From Pelotomaculum isophthalicicum JI (GTDB taxonomy: Bacteria > Bacillota > Desulfotomaculia > Desulfotomaculales > Pelotomaculaceae): DNA of 64,000 nt. Shown here in pieces: positions 50,664-59,503 of the stretch; the first letter of the stretch is position 1, and each line of letters starts with the position of its first letter. The notes beneath the pieces are model-generated. The model saw only the letters and a program-made list of their open reading frames with translations. It was not told the DNA's origin and searched no databases. Where the stretch lies: positions 1-64,000 of the forward strand of contig NZ_JAKOAV010000019.1 of NCBI RefSeq assembly GCF_029478095.1, in the 5' to 3' direction. The translations under genes and the position numbers were made by a program.

Positions 50664-51435
50664 CCAGTTTGCCTATGCAAACCGGCTGCGTACCGTTCAC
50701 CCGGCGGAGAAGCTTTCTTTTGCAGTCCTCACCTTGGTTATCTGCCTGGCGGTTTCACGCCCGCTCATCTCCATGGTGGTTATTCTTATTATGGGCGTAG
50801 GTATAGTCTTGCGGGCGGGGATACCGCTAAGATTCTATTTAAAGCTGATGCTGGTTCCGCTGGTGTTTCTGCTGATTGGTGTCTTTACCGTCGCTTTTCA
50901 GATTTCCCGATATTCATTGCCCCTTGAATGGGGTTTTACGGCATGGGATGTAAATGTCGGTGTTACGGCAGCCAGCCTTGGTTTGGCAGGCAACTTGTTT
51001 TTGAAATCCCTCGGGACGGTTTCATGTCTTTATTTTCTCGCGTTGACCACACCGGTGCTAGAGATTATGTGGATTATGAAGAAAGCCAAAGTACCCGCTC
51101 TTTTTCTGGAATTGATGCTGATTGTTTACCGCTTTATTTTTGTCCTGATGGAGACAGCTTCCGGGATTTATATCTCTCAGGCTTCCCGTTGGGGGTACGC
51201 TTCTTTAAAAACGTCTTATTATTCACTGGCCTGGCTGGCGGCAAACCTTTTCGTCAAGTCTTACCACCACGCCCGGCAGCTTTTCGCGGCTTTACTGGCT
51301 CGGTGCTATCAGGAGGAACTCAAAGTGCTGGAAATGCCTTATTCTATATCCGGGAAGAACATTGCCCTGGTGGCATTATTTGAACTGGCTTTACTTGTCT
51401 TGGTTTGGCGGACGGGGGTTGGTGTCGCTGCCTGA
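50650..51435 (+). CDS. cbiQ: ECF transporter T component CbiQ
   Basis: 261 residues with about five helices. The coupling helices are visible as HPAEKLSFAVLTLV at the start and ASRWGYASL near residue 178, the A-R-G motif that touches the ATPase. It links CbiM to the CbiO ATPase. The gene overlaps cbiN and cbiO, typical of tight co-translation. Confidence 0.92.
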   Translation: MLRIDQFAYANRLRTVHPAEKLSFAVLTLVICLAVSRPLISMVVILIMGVGIVLRAGIPLRFYLKLMLVPLVFLLIGVFTVAFQISRYSLPLEWGFTAWDVNVGVTAASLGLAGNLFLKSLGTVSCLYFLALTTPVLEIMWIMKKAKVPALFLELMLIVYRFIFVLMETASGIYISQASRWGYASLKTSYYSLAWLAANLFVKSYHHARQLFAALLARCYQEELKVLEMPYSISGKNIALVALFELALLVLVWRTGVGVAA

Positions 51436-52285
51436 AGTTATATTAGAAGCTGTGGATGTTGAATTTGCTTTCCCCGATGGCGCCAGAGCCTTAAAAGGAG
51501 TATCGCTGCAAATTTATCAATCGAAAAAGACCGCCATAATCGGTCCGAACGGCGCCGGTAAAACCACCCTTTTTCAGCATTTCAACGGCATTTTAATGCC
51601 TGACGGGGGAAAGATCCGTTTTGACGGCCGGGATATCGGCTATCAGCATGCATCCCTTCTGAATTTGCGCAAAAACGTGGGCCTGGTCTTTCAGGACCCT
51701 GACACCCAGCTTTTCGCGGGCAATGTCCTGCAGGAAATTTCTTTCGGCCCCTTAAACCTTGGCCTGTCAAAAGAAGAAGCGCGCAGCCAGGCTGAGCAGG
51801 TCATGGCTGTTCTGGAGATTGAGGGATTGAAAGATAAGCCTACCCATTTCTTGAGCTATGGTATGAAAAAACGGGTTGCCCTCGCAGCCGTCCTGGCCAT
51901 GCGGCCGCGGGTGTTAATCTGCGACGAACCCACGGCCTGGCTGGATTCCCGCCAAAATCAGCGGATAATTGATTTCTTTCAAAAGATAAACGACCAGGGA
52001 GTGACCGTTGTTTTTTCCACCCATGATGTTGATTTGGCCTATACCTGGGCTGATTATATCTATGTCATGAAAGAAGGGGCGGTCATTGCGTCGGGAGTGC
52101 CTGAAAGTATTTTTCAGAACGAGGCTTTGTTAAAGGAAGCGGAATTAAACAAGCCATGGCTGGTTGAAATGGGGCAGGCCCTGAAAAGGAATGGTTGTCT
52201 GCCCGGGGAGATTCCTCTCCCCAGGACTAAGGAAGAACTGCTTGGCAATCTAATGGATTATGGCGGCATGGTAAACGTACAATAG
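51422..52285 (+). CDS. cbiO: ECF transporter ATPase CbiO
   Basis: 287 residues from a GTG at 51422, chosen because the family begins about eight residues before LEAVDVEFAFPDG; a TTG at 51419 is equally possible. Walker A GPNGAGKTTL, Q-loop VFQDPDTQLF, signature LSYGMKKRVALAAVLAM, Walker B VLICDEPTAWLD and switch His (FSTHDVDLAY) are all intact. It drives cobalt uptake. It overlaps cbiQ by 14 nt. Confidence 0.93.
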   Translation: MSLPEVILEAVDVEFAFPDGARALKGVSLQIYQSKKTAIIGPNGAGKTTLFQHFNGILMPDGGKIRFDGRDIGYQHASLLNLRKNVGLVFQDPDTQLFAGNVLQEISFGPLNLGLSKEEARSQAEQVMAVLEIEGLKDKPTHFLSYGMKKRVALAAVLAMRPRVLICDEPTAWLDSRQNQRIIDFFQKINDQGVTVVFSTHDVDLAYTWADYIYVMKEGAVIASGVPESIFQNEALLKEAELNKPWLVEMGQALKRNGCLPGEIPLPRTKEELLGNLMDYGGMVNVQ

Positions 52286-53395
52286 ATGGGGGTAAGAGTA
52301 TTGCCTGTTAAGCGTCTGCGCCAGGGCTATACTACAGGCTCCTGCGCGGCGGCGGCGGCGAAGGCGGCTATTATGGCCCTGCGGCAAGAGTCACTGCCTG
52401 ACCGTGTAAAAATAAATACGCCGGGTGGGCGGGAACTGTGCTTGCCCGTTCAGGTTGCGCGGGAGCGGGATTGGGCTGAGGCGCTGGTGATTAAAGACGC
52501 CGGTGACGACCCTGATATCACCAATGGGATAGAAGTGCACGTTACAGCCCGGCTGTGCCCTGGGCCGGTGCGAATCCTGGCCGGACGCGGTGTGGGCACT
52601 GTCACCAAGCCGGGTTTGCCGGTCCCTGTGGGAGAGCCGGCCATTAACCCGGTGCCCCGCGCCATGATTTTAAATGAGGCCGCGCAGTTGTTGGAACCGG
52701 GGCAAGGAGTGGAACTGACCATCAGCATTCCGGGCGGCGAGGAATTGGCCCGCCGGACTTTAAATCCCAGGCTGGGGATTGTGGGAGGCCTTTCCATCCT
52801 TGGCACTACCGGTATTGTCGAGCCTATGTCTGTTGAGGCTTTCAGGTCTGCTCTCGTGCCACAGGTCAGCATGGCACTAGCGGCCGGCCACGAAACACTG
52901 GTACTGACACCGGGCCGGATGGGTCAGCGGCAGGCGGTGGAAAACTATGGTTTTTCGGAAGAAGCAGTGATTTTGACCAGCAATTTTATCGGACACCTCC
53001 TGGAAGCCTGTGCGGATGCCGGGGTAAAGCGGGTATTATTGTGGGGCCACGCCGGTAAGCTGATCAAGGTGGCTGGGGGTATCTTTTACACACACAGCCG
53101 GGTGGCGGACGGCAGGCGGGAGATTATCGCGGCGCACCTGGCGGCAGGCGGGGCCTGCGCCGAGGCGGTGCGGGCAGTCCTGGCGTCTCCGACCGTTGAA
53201 GCCACTCTGGAAATAGTGCGAAACAGCGGGCAGGTTGATTTTTGGGATATGATGGCCGGACTGGCCAGCAGGCAGGCCGGGGACTATGTTCACAACCGCC
53301 TGACGGTGGGAACCGCACTGTTAAACCTCAAAGGTGAAATTATCGGCCGGGATGTGGTTGCCCGGCAAATTATGGAGGAATATCTGCATGGTTGA
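52286..53395 (+). CDS. cbiD: Cobalt-precorrin-5B C1-methyltransferase CbiD
   Basis: 369 residues from the ATG at 52286, which directly follows the cbiO stop; a TTG at 52301 behind GGGGG is an alternative. The N-terminal signature RQGYTTGSCAAAAAKAA is specific to CbiD, with KDAGDDPDITNGIEV and the later GIVEPMSVEA and GHAGKLIKVAGG. It methylates C1 of cobalt-precorrin-5B in the anaerobic route. The end overlaps cbiE by 8 nt. Confidence 0.96.
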   Translation: MGVRVLPVKRLRQGYTTGSCAAAAAKAAIMALRQESLPDRVKINTPGGRELCLPVQVARERDWAEALVIKDAGDDPDITNGIEVHVTARLCPGPVRILAGRGVGTVTKPGLPVPVGEPAINPVPRAMILNEAAQLLEPGQGVELTISIPGGEELARRTLNPRLGIVGGLSILGTTGIVEPMSVEAFRSALVPQVSMALAAGHETLVLTPGRMGQRQAVENYGFSEEAVILTSNFIGHLLEACADAGVKRVLLWGHAGKLIKVAGGIFYTHSRVADGRREIIAAHLAAGGACAEAVRAVLASPTVEATLEIVRNSGQVDFWDMMAGLASRQAGDYVHNRLTVGTALLNLKGEIIGRDVVARQIMEEYLHG

Positions 53396-54032
53396 GCCTG
53401 AAAAAAGCTGGCTGACTGTGGTGGGAACCGGCCCCGGCAGCCCGGATTACCTGACGCCGGCAGCCCGGGAGGCGGCGTCGCAGGCCAGGGTTTTAATCGG
53501 CGGGACAAGGGCGTTGGGCCTGTTTGAACACCTGCGGGCTGAAAAGTTCCTTCTAACCGGGGATTTGGGAGCCCTGGCGGTCTACCTGAGAAAAATTCAC
53601 GGGCAGCCGACGGCCGTTCTGGTTTCCGGGGACCCCGGTTTCTACAGCCTGCTCCCCTGGCTGAAAAAACAGTTTCCCCGGGAAAAAATACGGGTTATTC
53701 CAGGGGTCAGTTCCATACAACTGGCTTTCGCCCGCCTGGGGGCCACCTGGGAGCGAGCCACGTTTGTCAGCCTGCACGGGCGGGATATCGCCCTGCTGGA
53801 GCCTTATTTGCCGGAGCTGCGGCAAGGCGAGGCCAAGCTTGCCGTGCTTGCCGGCGGGCGCAACTCACCGGCTGCTGTCGGGCTTTACCTTGAGAATAAC
53901 GGTCTGGGGGAATACCCGGTCTGGATTGGGGCCGCGCTGGGTACTTCAGTGGAGTGCTGCCTGATGCTTAAAGCGTCCGAACTGGCTGGGCGGGATTTGC
54001 CGGACGCTGTAATGGTGCTGGGCTATGACTGA
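53388..54032 (+). CDS. cbiE: Cobalt-precorrin-7 C5-methyltransferase CbiE
   Basis: 214 residues from the ATG at 53388. It has the tetrapyrrole-methylase fold: VVGTGPGSPDYLTPAAREA at the start, LVSGDPGFYSLLPWL near 80-95 and IPGVSSIQLAFARLG near 105. Here it is separate from cbiT rather than fused as in CobL. It works with CbiT on C5 and C15 methylation and decarboxylation. Confidence 0.93.
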   Translation: MVEPEKSWLTVVGTGPGSPDYLTPAAREAASQARVLIGGTRALGLFEHLRAEKFLLTGDLGALAVYLRKIHGQPTAVLVSGDPGFYSLLPWLKKQFPREKIRVIPGVSSIQLAFARLGATWERATFVSLHGRDIALLEPYLPELRQGEAKLAVLAGGRNSPAAVGLYLENNGLGEYPVWIGAALGTSVECCLMLKASELAGRDLPDAVMVLGYD

Positions 54033-54618
54033 AATTAAATGGCCTTTTCTAACCCCGGGCATCCCCGACGCCCTGTTCCGGCGGGAAGAGGGTGTGCCCC
54101 TGACCAAAGAGGAAATCCGTGTCCTGACTATGGCCAAAGTACGCCTGAAGCCCGGGCAGACAGTTTACGATATCGGTTCCGGAACGGGTTCTTTGACAGT
54201 TGAAGCCGCGCGACTGGTCAACCCCGGCCGGGTATACGCCATAGAGAAAGAACCTGTGGCCGCGGCCCTGACCTGGGCCAATGCAAACCGGTTTGGCCTT
54301 AGCAACGTGGAATTTGTGGCGGGGGCGGCGCCTGAGGTGTTAGCCGGTTTGCCGGAACCGGACAGGGTTCTGGTTGGAGGGAGCAGCGGCAAGCTTGCGG
54401 CTATCCTTGAAGAATGTTTACATAGACTTAGGCCCGAAGGCCGGATTGTGATTAACGCCGTGACCTGGGAAACTCTACGGGATGGTATGGACTACGCCCG
54501 CGAGCGTGGACTTGATCCGGAAGTGATCAACGTTAATGTTGCCCGGCTGGCGGCTGCCGGAAAAAGTCAACTCTGGAAGTCAATGAACTCAATTTATATT
54601 ATTACTCTACAGGTATAG
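54025..54618 (+). CDS. cbiT: Cobalt-precorrin-6B C15-methyltransferase (decarboxylating) CbiT
   Basis: 197 residues, overlapping cbiE by 8 nt. It starts with the family pattern FLTPGIPDALFRREEGVPLT and has a SAM-binding Rossmann motif YDIGSGTGSLTVEAA near residue 52. It removes the C12 acetate carboxyl and methylates C15. It is followed 13 nt later by cbiL. Confidence 0.94.
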   Translation: MTEIKWPFLTPGIPDALFRREEGVPLTKEEIRVLTMAKVRLKPGQTVYDIGSGTGSLTVEAARLVNPGRVYAIEKEPVAAALTWANANRFGLSNVEFVAGAAPEVLAGLPEPDRVLVGGSSGKLAAILEECLHRLRPEGRIVINAVTWETLRDGMDYARERGLDPEVINVNVARLAAAGKSQLWKSMNSIYIITLQV

Positions 54619-54631
54619 GAGGCCTTGCAGG

Positions 54632-55345
54632 TTGGCTGGAAAACTTTACGGCCTAGGCGTGGGGCCGGGCGATCCCGAACTGATCACTCTCAAGGCGCTG
54701 CGGGTTCTGCAACAGGTTCCGGTAGTCGCCGTGCCGGTCTCCCGCCACGGGGAGGATAGCCTGGCCCTTACAGTGGCAAAATCCCACCTGAGGCCGGAAC
54801 AGGAAATCATTACCTTGCAAATGCCCATGAGCCGGGACCAGGAATGCCTGGAAAAAGCCTGGGAGGCGGCGGCGGGCAGACTGCTGGAGAAGCTGGGCAA
54901 GGGATTGGACGTTGCTTTTCTGACCCTGGGTGACGCGAGCCTTTACAGCAGCTACAGCTACCTGATGGAAAAGGTCGGAGAACTGGAATCCGGGGTAGAG
55001 ATTGAAACAGTTCCCGGCGTCACATCATTCGCGGCGGCGGCGGCGCGGCTTAACCAGCCCCTGGCCAAAGGCGACGAACCGCTGGCGGTCGTTCCCCTGC
55101 TTGAGGATCCAGAGGTTTTAGGCGAATTGCTGCCCCATTTTTCAAATATGGTTCTAATGAAAGTGGCGCGCCGCTATGATGAGATCGTACGGGTATTGAA
55201 AGAAAACGGCAGGGCCGAAAACGCGGTCCTCATCAGCCGCTGCGGCCTCGACGGGGAAATCGTCAGCCGTGACTTAGATGAAGGTATCGGCAAGAAACAT
55301 GATTATCTTACCGCGATTATCGTAAAGGGGGCGGAATCAAAGTGA
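54632..55345 (+). CDS. cbiL: Precorrin-2/cobalt-factor II C20-methyltransferase CbiL
   Basis: 237 residues from a TTG at 54632 with AGGAGG 9 nt upstream. The motif LYGLGVGPGDPELITLKALRVL with LTLGDASLYSSYSYLM and VPGVTSFAAAAARL marks the CobI/CbiL branch of tetrapyrrole methylases. It adds the C20 methyl group early in the pathway. The 3' end overlaps cbiF by 4 nt. Confidence 0.93.
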   Translation: MAGKLYGLGVGPGDPELITLKALRVLQQVPVVAVPVSRHGEDSLALTVAKSHLRPEQEIITLQMPMSRDQECLEKAWEAAAGRLLEKLGKGLDVAFLTLGDASLYSSYSYLMEKVGELESGVEIETVPGVTSFAAAAARLNQPLAKGDEPLAVVPLLEDPEVLGELLPHFSNMVLMKVARRYDEIVRVLKENGRAENAVLISRCGLDGEIVSRDLDEGIGKKHDYLTAIIVKGAESK

Positions 55346-56121
55346 AAGTATATTTTGTCGGGGCCGGTCCCGGCGATCCGGAGCTCATAACCGTGAAAGG
55401 TCAAAAGTTGCTTGCCCGGGCGGATTTAATCATTTATGCCGGCTCGCTGGTCAACCCGGATTTGCTGAATATCGCCCGCCCCCAGGCCAGGTGTTTTAAC
55501 AGCGCGGGGATGACGCTGGAGGAGATGTTGGATCTGATGGCGGAGGCTGTGGACTGCGGTGAACTGGTCGTAAGGCTGCATACCGGCGACCCTTCCCTAT
55601 ACGGCGCCGTTCAGGAGCAGATGGACGGGCTGGCTCAGCGGGGGGTGCCTTTTGAGGTGGTGCCGGGAGTTAGTTCCTTCGCGGCGGCGGCGGCGGCCGT
55701 GCGGCGTGAATTTACCCTGCCGGGTGTTAGCCAGACCTTGATCCTGACCCGCCATGAAGGGCGTACACCGGTGCCTCCAGGAGAAGGTCTCGCGGCTCTG
55801 GCCGGGCACCATGCTAGTCTGTGCCTTTTCTTGAGCGCCGGCTCTCTAGTGGCAGCCGCGGCCGAACTGGCTCAGGGCTATGGTCCGGACACACCGGCGG
55901 CGTTGGTGTATAAGGCCTCCTGGCCGGAAGAAAAGGTAATCCGGGGAACGCTGGAAGATATCGCGCGACAGGCTGCCGCGGCCGGCATCAACCGTACGGC
56001 GCTGCTGCTGACCGGCAAGTTTCTTTCCGCGCCTTATCTGCGCTCCAGTTTGTACGACCCCGGCTTCGGGCACAGCTTTCGGGGGAAGAAAGATGAATGT
56101 TGCAATTGTAACCCTGACTGA
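55342..56121 (+). CDS. cbiF: Cobalt-precorrin-4 C11-methyltransferase CbiF
   Basis: 259 residues, starting GTG at 55342. The signature VYFVGAGPGDPELITVKGQKLL then IYAGSLVNPDLL is CobM/CbiF, with RLHTGDPSLYGAVQEQMD and VPGVSSFAAAAAA. It methylates C11 of cobalt-precorrin-4. It overlaps cbiG by 29 nt. Confidence 0.95.
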   Translation: MKVYFVGAGPGDPELITVKGQKLLARADLIIYAGSLVNPDLLNIARPQARCFNSAGMTLEEMLDLMAEAVDCGELVVRLHTGDPSLYGAVQEQMDGLAQRGVPFEVVPGVSSFAAAAAAVRREFTLPGVSQTLILTRHEGRTPVPPGEGLAALAGHHASLCLFLSAGSLVAAAAELAQGYGPDTPAALVYKASWPEEKVIRGTLEDIARQAAAAGINRTALLLTGKFLSAPYLRSSLYDPGFGHSFRGKKDECCNCNPD

Positions 56122-57154
56122 AGCCGGTCTGGAGACAGGCCTGCGCCTGGCCAAAGGCCTGGGTGGCAATGTAACAGTCTATACCAAACAGGCTGTGCCT
56201 GATGGTATTGAGGCAAAGCCTGTCGAAGGCAGACTGCGCGATTTCCTGGGGATACTCTGGAGCCGCCATGAGGGCTTGATCCTGATCATGGCGGCCGGGA
56301 TTGCCGTGCGCTGCCTGGCGAATTACCTTGAGAGCAAATACAGGGACCCGGCTGTAGTTGTTTTGGATGACCAAGGCCGGTTTGCCGTCAGCCTGCTGTC
56401 AGGCCACCTGGGTGGGGCGAACGAATTAGCCCGGCGGGCAACTGCTGTTCTGGGTGGTGAGGCGGTAATCACCACCGCTAGCGACGTGCGGGGTTTGCCT
56501 GCCCTGGACTTGCTGGCGCGGGAACTGGGGCTGAAGCCATCGCCGCCCGCCAGGCTGGCGGCGGTAAGCGCCGCCTTGGTTAACGGCAGGCGGGTGGGGA
56601 TCTGGGCCGAAGAACCCTGGTTGAGCCGCTGCCGCAAGCTGGCGCCGGAGTTGCCGTGTTTTCATATGAAATCCTTTAATGGTTCGTCAGGTTGGGATGC
56701 GGGGGTGCTGGTGACAGCGTTGCGCCTGACTGACCCCGGCCCACGCTGGCTCTTTTTCCGCCCGGCCCAAATTGTTGCGGGCATAGGCTGCCGGCGAGAC
56801 GTTGGGGAAGGCCAAATTCTGGCAGCCCTCGGGCGGGCATTGCGTGAAGCCGGCTACAGCCGCTGGTGCCTGGCGGCCCTGGCCAGCATGGATATTAAGG
56901 CTGGTGAGCCGGGCCTGCTGGCGGCGGCGCGGCGGCTGGGCTGCGGACTGAAGACTTATCCGGCGGAGGACCTGGCTGCTGTGCTTGAAACAAGACCGGA
57001 TCTGGCTTTTTCTTCAACAGTACAGGCAAAGGTGGGAGTTGGTGGCGTATGCGAACCGGCGGCTCTGCTGGCTGCGGGGAGAGGGGAACTGATTTTTCGG
57101 AAACACCGCTACGAAGGAGTGACCATAGCCCTGGCCAGGGCAGCCTGGTGGTAG
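56093..57154 (+). CDS. cbiG: Cobalt-precorrin-5A hydrolase CbiG
   Basis: 353 residues. It has the N-terminal CbiG domain (NVAIVTLTEAGLETGLRLAK), the middle signature LILIMAAGIAVRCLANYLESKYRDPAVVVLD with LLSGHLGGANELAR, and a C-terminal CobE-like domain (VAGIGCRRDVGEGQILAAL). It opens the ring A delta-lactone and releases acetaldehyde, the step that defines the anaerobic route. The end overlaps cbiH. Confidence 0.93.
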   Translation: MNVAIVTLTEAGLETGLRLAKGLGGNVTVYTKQAVPDGIEAKPVEGRLRDFLGILWSRHEGLILIMAAGIAVRCLANYLESKYRDPAVVVLDDQGRFAVSLLSGHLGGANELARRATAVLGGEAVITTASDVRGLPALDLLARELGLKPSPPARLAAVSAALVNGRRVGIWAEEPWLSRCRKLAPELPCFHMKSFNGSSGWDAGVLVTALRLTDPGPRWLFFRPAQIVAGIGCRRDVGEGQILAALGRALREAGYSRWCLAALASMDIKAGEPGLLAAARRLGCGLKTYPAEDLAAVLETRPDLAFSSTVQAKVGVGGVCEPAALLAAGRGELIFRKHRYEGVTIALARAAWW

Positions 57155-57873
57155 TCGGTCTCGGACCCGGCGGGGCGGAAGGCATGACGGCCGGTGCGCT
57201 CGAAGCGCTGGGGCAGGCGGAAGTAATTGTGGGGTACCACGTATACATCGAACTGATCCGGGACCTTATCGGCAGCCGGGAAGTGGTGTCATCGGGGATG
57301 ACTCAAGAATTGGAGCGCTGCCGCCAGGCGGTGCGGCTGGCCCTGTCCGGTAAGCGGGTGGCCGTTGTTTCTAGCGGAGACCCGGGCGTTTACGGCATGG
57401 CCGGCCTGGTTCTGGAAGTCCTTGAACAGGCCGCGCCAGACAGCAGACTTTCGGTTAAGATTATTCCGGGCGTGACCGCGGCCACAGCTGCCGCTGCCTT
57501 GCTTGGCGCGCCTTTAACGCATGACTTCGCTGTGATCAGTTTAAGCGACCGCCTGACCCCATGGGACCTGATCGTAAGGCGGCTGGAAATGGCCGCCCGG
57601 GGTGACTTCGTGACTGTTCTTTATAACCCGCGCAGTCACGGTAGGCAGATCCAACTGCGACAGGCCGGGGAGATATTTTTAAAACACAGGCCGTCGGAAA
57701 CACCTGTGGGCGTAGTGCGTAACGCCGGGCGTGACGGGGAGGAAGTATGGGTCAGCAATCTCCAAAAATTTACCGGCCTGCCGGTAGACATGTTGACAAC
57801 AGTGATTATCGGCAACAGCCAGACCAGGATATTAAATGGCCGCCTGGTGACACCGCGGGGTTATCAAACATGA
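57148..57873 (+). CDS. cbiH: Cobalt-precorrin-3 C17-methyltransferase CbiH
   Basis: 241 residues if it starts at GTG 57148, just before VVGLGPGGAEGMT, where family members begin. The frame is open to an ATG at 57049, but that would add 33 residues inside cbiG. Motifs VIVGYHVYIELI, VVSSGDPGVYGMAGLV and IPGVTAATAAAALLGAPLTHDFAVISLSD are those of CobJ/CbiH. It performs ring contraction and C17 methylation. The stop overlaps cbiJ by 4 nt. Confidence 0.9.
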   Translation: MVVGLGPGGAEGMTAGALEALGQAEVIVGYHVYIELIRDLIGSREVVSSGMTQELERCRQAVRLALSGKRVAVVSSGDPGVYGMAGLVLEVLEQAAPDSRLSVKIIPGVTAATAAAALLGAPLTHDFAVISLSDRLTPWDLIVRRLEMAARGDFVTVLYNPRSHGRQIQLRQAGEIFLKHRPSETPVGVVRNAGRDGEEVWVSNLQKFTGLPVDMLTTVIIGNSQTRILNGRLVTPRGYQT

Positions 57874-58628
57874 TCCTGGTATTAGCCGGCACGACCGAGG
57901 GAAGGGAAATGGTTGCCGATCTTTGCGCGCGAGGTTATCAGGTGACAACTGCCACCTTGACTGCTTACGGAGCCGAACTGGCCGGCGCCGCCGGGGTGGT
58001 AGCGAATTTAAGCGGCCCACTTTCTGAGGACGGTCTGTCTAACCTGCTGCAGGGTCGTCGTTTTACAGCGCTGGTGGACTGTACCCATCCCTTCGCCACC
58101 AACATCACTAAAATGGCTAAACAATTATGCGCCCGGCACAGCTTACCGTATTACCGCTACGCAAGACCGTCGGTAGAGCTTCCCATCAATCCTTTGATAA
58201 AAAGTGTCAAAGGTTGGACAGAGGCGGTTAACGCCGTGACGGCCCCTGGTTTTAATAATATCTTCCTGACAATCGGCACGCGTCATTTGCCTGAGTTTGT
58301 CCGTTCTCCCGGTCTGCAGGGCAAGCGGCTAATCGCGCGGGTATTGCCTGAAACAGATTCGATTGCCTGCTGCCGCTCGCTCGGCTTGCCGCCCCGCGAT
58401 ATCGTGGCTGTGCAGGGGCCTTGCGGCAGGGAGCTGAATGCAGCCCTGTACAGTTACTACAAAGCCGATGTCGTGGTTACCAAAGATAGCGGAACAGTTG
58501 GCGGAGCATTGGAAAAAGTATTCGCGGCCTTGGAATTGGACCTGCCAGTAATCGTTGTCCGCAGGCCGCAGGAGGAAGACGGCATGAGCAAAGCCGAAAT
58601 ATTGGCGGCTATACAGGCGCTTTACTGA
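57870..58628 (+). CDS. cbiJ: Cobalt-precorrin-6A reductase CbiJ
   Basis: 252 residues from the ATG at 57870 (ATGA overlap with cbiH). It has an N-terminal Rossmann nucleotide site (MILVLAGTTEGREMVADL) with the conserved VDCTHPFATNITKMAKQ and a late VVTKDSGTVGGALEKV. It reduces the corrin precursor with NAD(P)H. It ends the first operon block; a repeat-filled gap of 251 nt follows. Confidence 0.93.
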   Translation: MILVLAGTTEGREMVADLCARGYQVTTATLTAYGAELAGAAGVVANLSGPLSEDGLSNLLQGRRFTALVDCTHPFATNITKMAKQLCARHSLPYYRYARPSVELPINPLIKSVKGWTEAVNAVTAPGFNNIFLTIGTRHLPEFVRSPGLQGKRLIARVLPETDSIACCRSLGLPPRDIVAVQGPCGRELNAALYSYYKADVVVTKDSGTVGGALEKVFAALELDLPVIVVRRPQEEDGMSKAEILAAIQALY

Positions 58629-58640
58629 TAGGTTAATGAG

Positions 58641-58677
58641 AGTATTCAGTATTCAGTAGTCAGTAGTCAGTAGTCAG
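58641..58677 (+). repeat. Tandem heptamer AGTATTC/AGTAGTC
   Basis: Two AGTATTC units and three AGTAGTC units in tandem. Similar CAGTAGT runs are scattered in many bacterial genomes; here it lies just after cbiJ. Confidence 0.75.
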
Positions 58678-58779
58678 ACGTTCATGAAGCTTCGCTTCAC
58701 CATCAGATGGATAAAAATCGTAGTCATTTATTTTTAGGGCAGAAAACAGATAAGGGGACAAATAGACAGGGGGACGATA

Positions 58780-58820
58780 GGGAAGCAAAAGGACCGTCCC
58801 TTTGCTTCCCCTTTGCTTCC
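58780..58820 (+). repeat. RAYT-element end inserted between cbiJ and cbiC
   Basis: GGAAGCAAAAGGACCGTCCC then TTTGCTTCCCCTTTGCTTCC. It matches the ends of the intact element at 48.3-49.2 kb and can fold into a GGAAGCAAA/TTTGCTTCC hairpin. There is no transposase. This separates the cbi operon into two blocks and may act as a terminator or RNA stem. Confidence 0.65.
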
Positions 58821-58879
58821 GTAACAGCGAGGGAACAAACTTTATATCCATATAAGTATCTTTTGGAGGTGGCGAGTCG

Positions 58880-59503
58880 TTGGCCTACCTATACAATCCA
58901 CAAGCTATCGAGGCCCGGAGTTATGAGCTTATTGCCGCTGAACTGGGCGACTGCCGTTTAACTGCCGGAGAGAAGGCAGTCTTATTCAGGATTATACACG
59001 CTACCGGCGACCTAAGTTATGCCCGGTTAATTTCTTTTCACCCGGAATTTATCACCGCTGCGGTAGCGGCCTTGAAGCGGGGCGCCGGTATTTTTACCGA
59101 CATAGAGATGGTCCGCGCCGGGATCAGTTCCCGTCTGGTTGACTCGTTAGGCGGTAAAATCTTTTGCGCGATCCGGGAACCTGAAGTGGCGGCTGAAGCA
59201 AAAATAAAAAATGTAACAAGGGCCATGGCGGCCATGGAATGGCTTGCCCGCCGGATGGACGGCGGCCTGGTGGTCATCGGCAACGCGCCTACCGCGCTTT
59301 TTCGCCTGTTGGAGTTGATGGAGGCGGAAGTTGCCCGGCCGGCGGCGGTTATCGGCGTGCCGGTCGGTTTTGTCGGCGCGGCTGAGGCCAAGGAAGCTCT
59401 GGCCGTGACGTCAATCCCTCACGTGGTAGTTCGTGGAACAAAAGGGGGCAGCCCGGTAGCCGTCGCCGCCGTCAACGCCCTGCTCAAACTGGCGGTGGAA
59501 TGA
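58880..59503 (+). CDS. cbiC: Cobalt-precorrin-8 methylmutase CbiC
   Basis: 207 residues from a TTG at 58880 with GGAGGTGG 9 nt upstream. The active-site His lies in VLFRIIHATGDLSYA (about residue 43). The later VIGNAPTALFRLLELME and IGVPVGFVGAAEAKEAL are typical. It moves the C11 methyl to C12, forming cobyrinate. Its own strong ribosome site fits its position after the repeat gap. It overlaps cbiP. Confidence 0.95.
   Translation: MAYLYNPQAIEARSYELIAAELGDCRLTAGEKAVLFRIIHATGDLSYARLISFHPEFITAAVAALKRGAGIFTDIEMVRAGISSRLVDSLGGKIFCAIREPEVAAEAKIKNVTRAMAAMEWLARRMDGGLVVIGNAPTALFRLLELMEAEVARPAAVIGVPVGFVGAAEAKEALAVTSIPHVVVRGTKGGSPVAVAAVNALLKLAVE

Noticed and set aside
58641..58677. CRISPR-like short repeats
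   Set aside because: Simple 7-bp tandem without spacers; no cas genes in the window.
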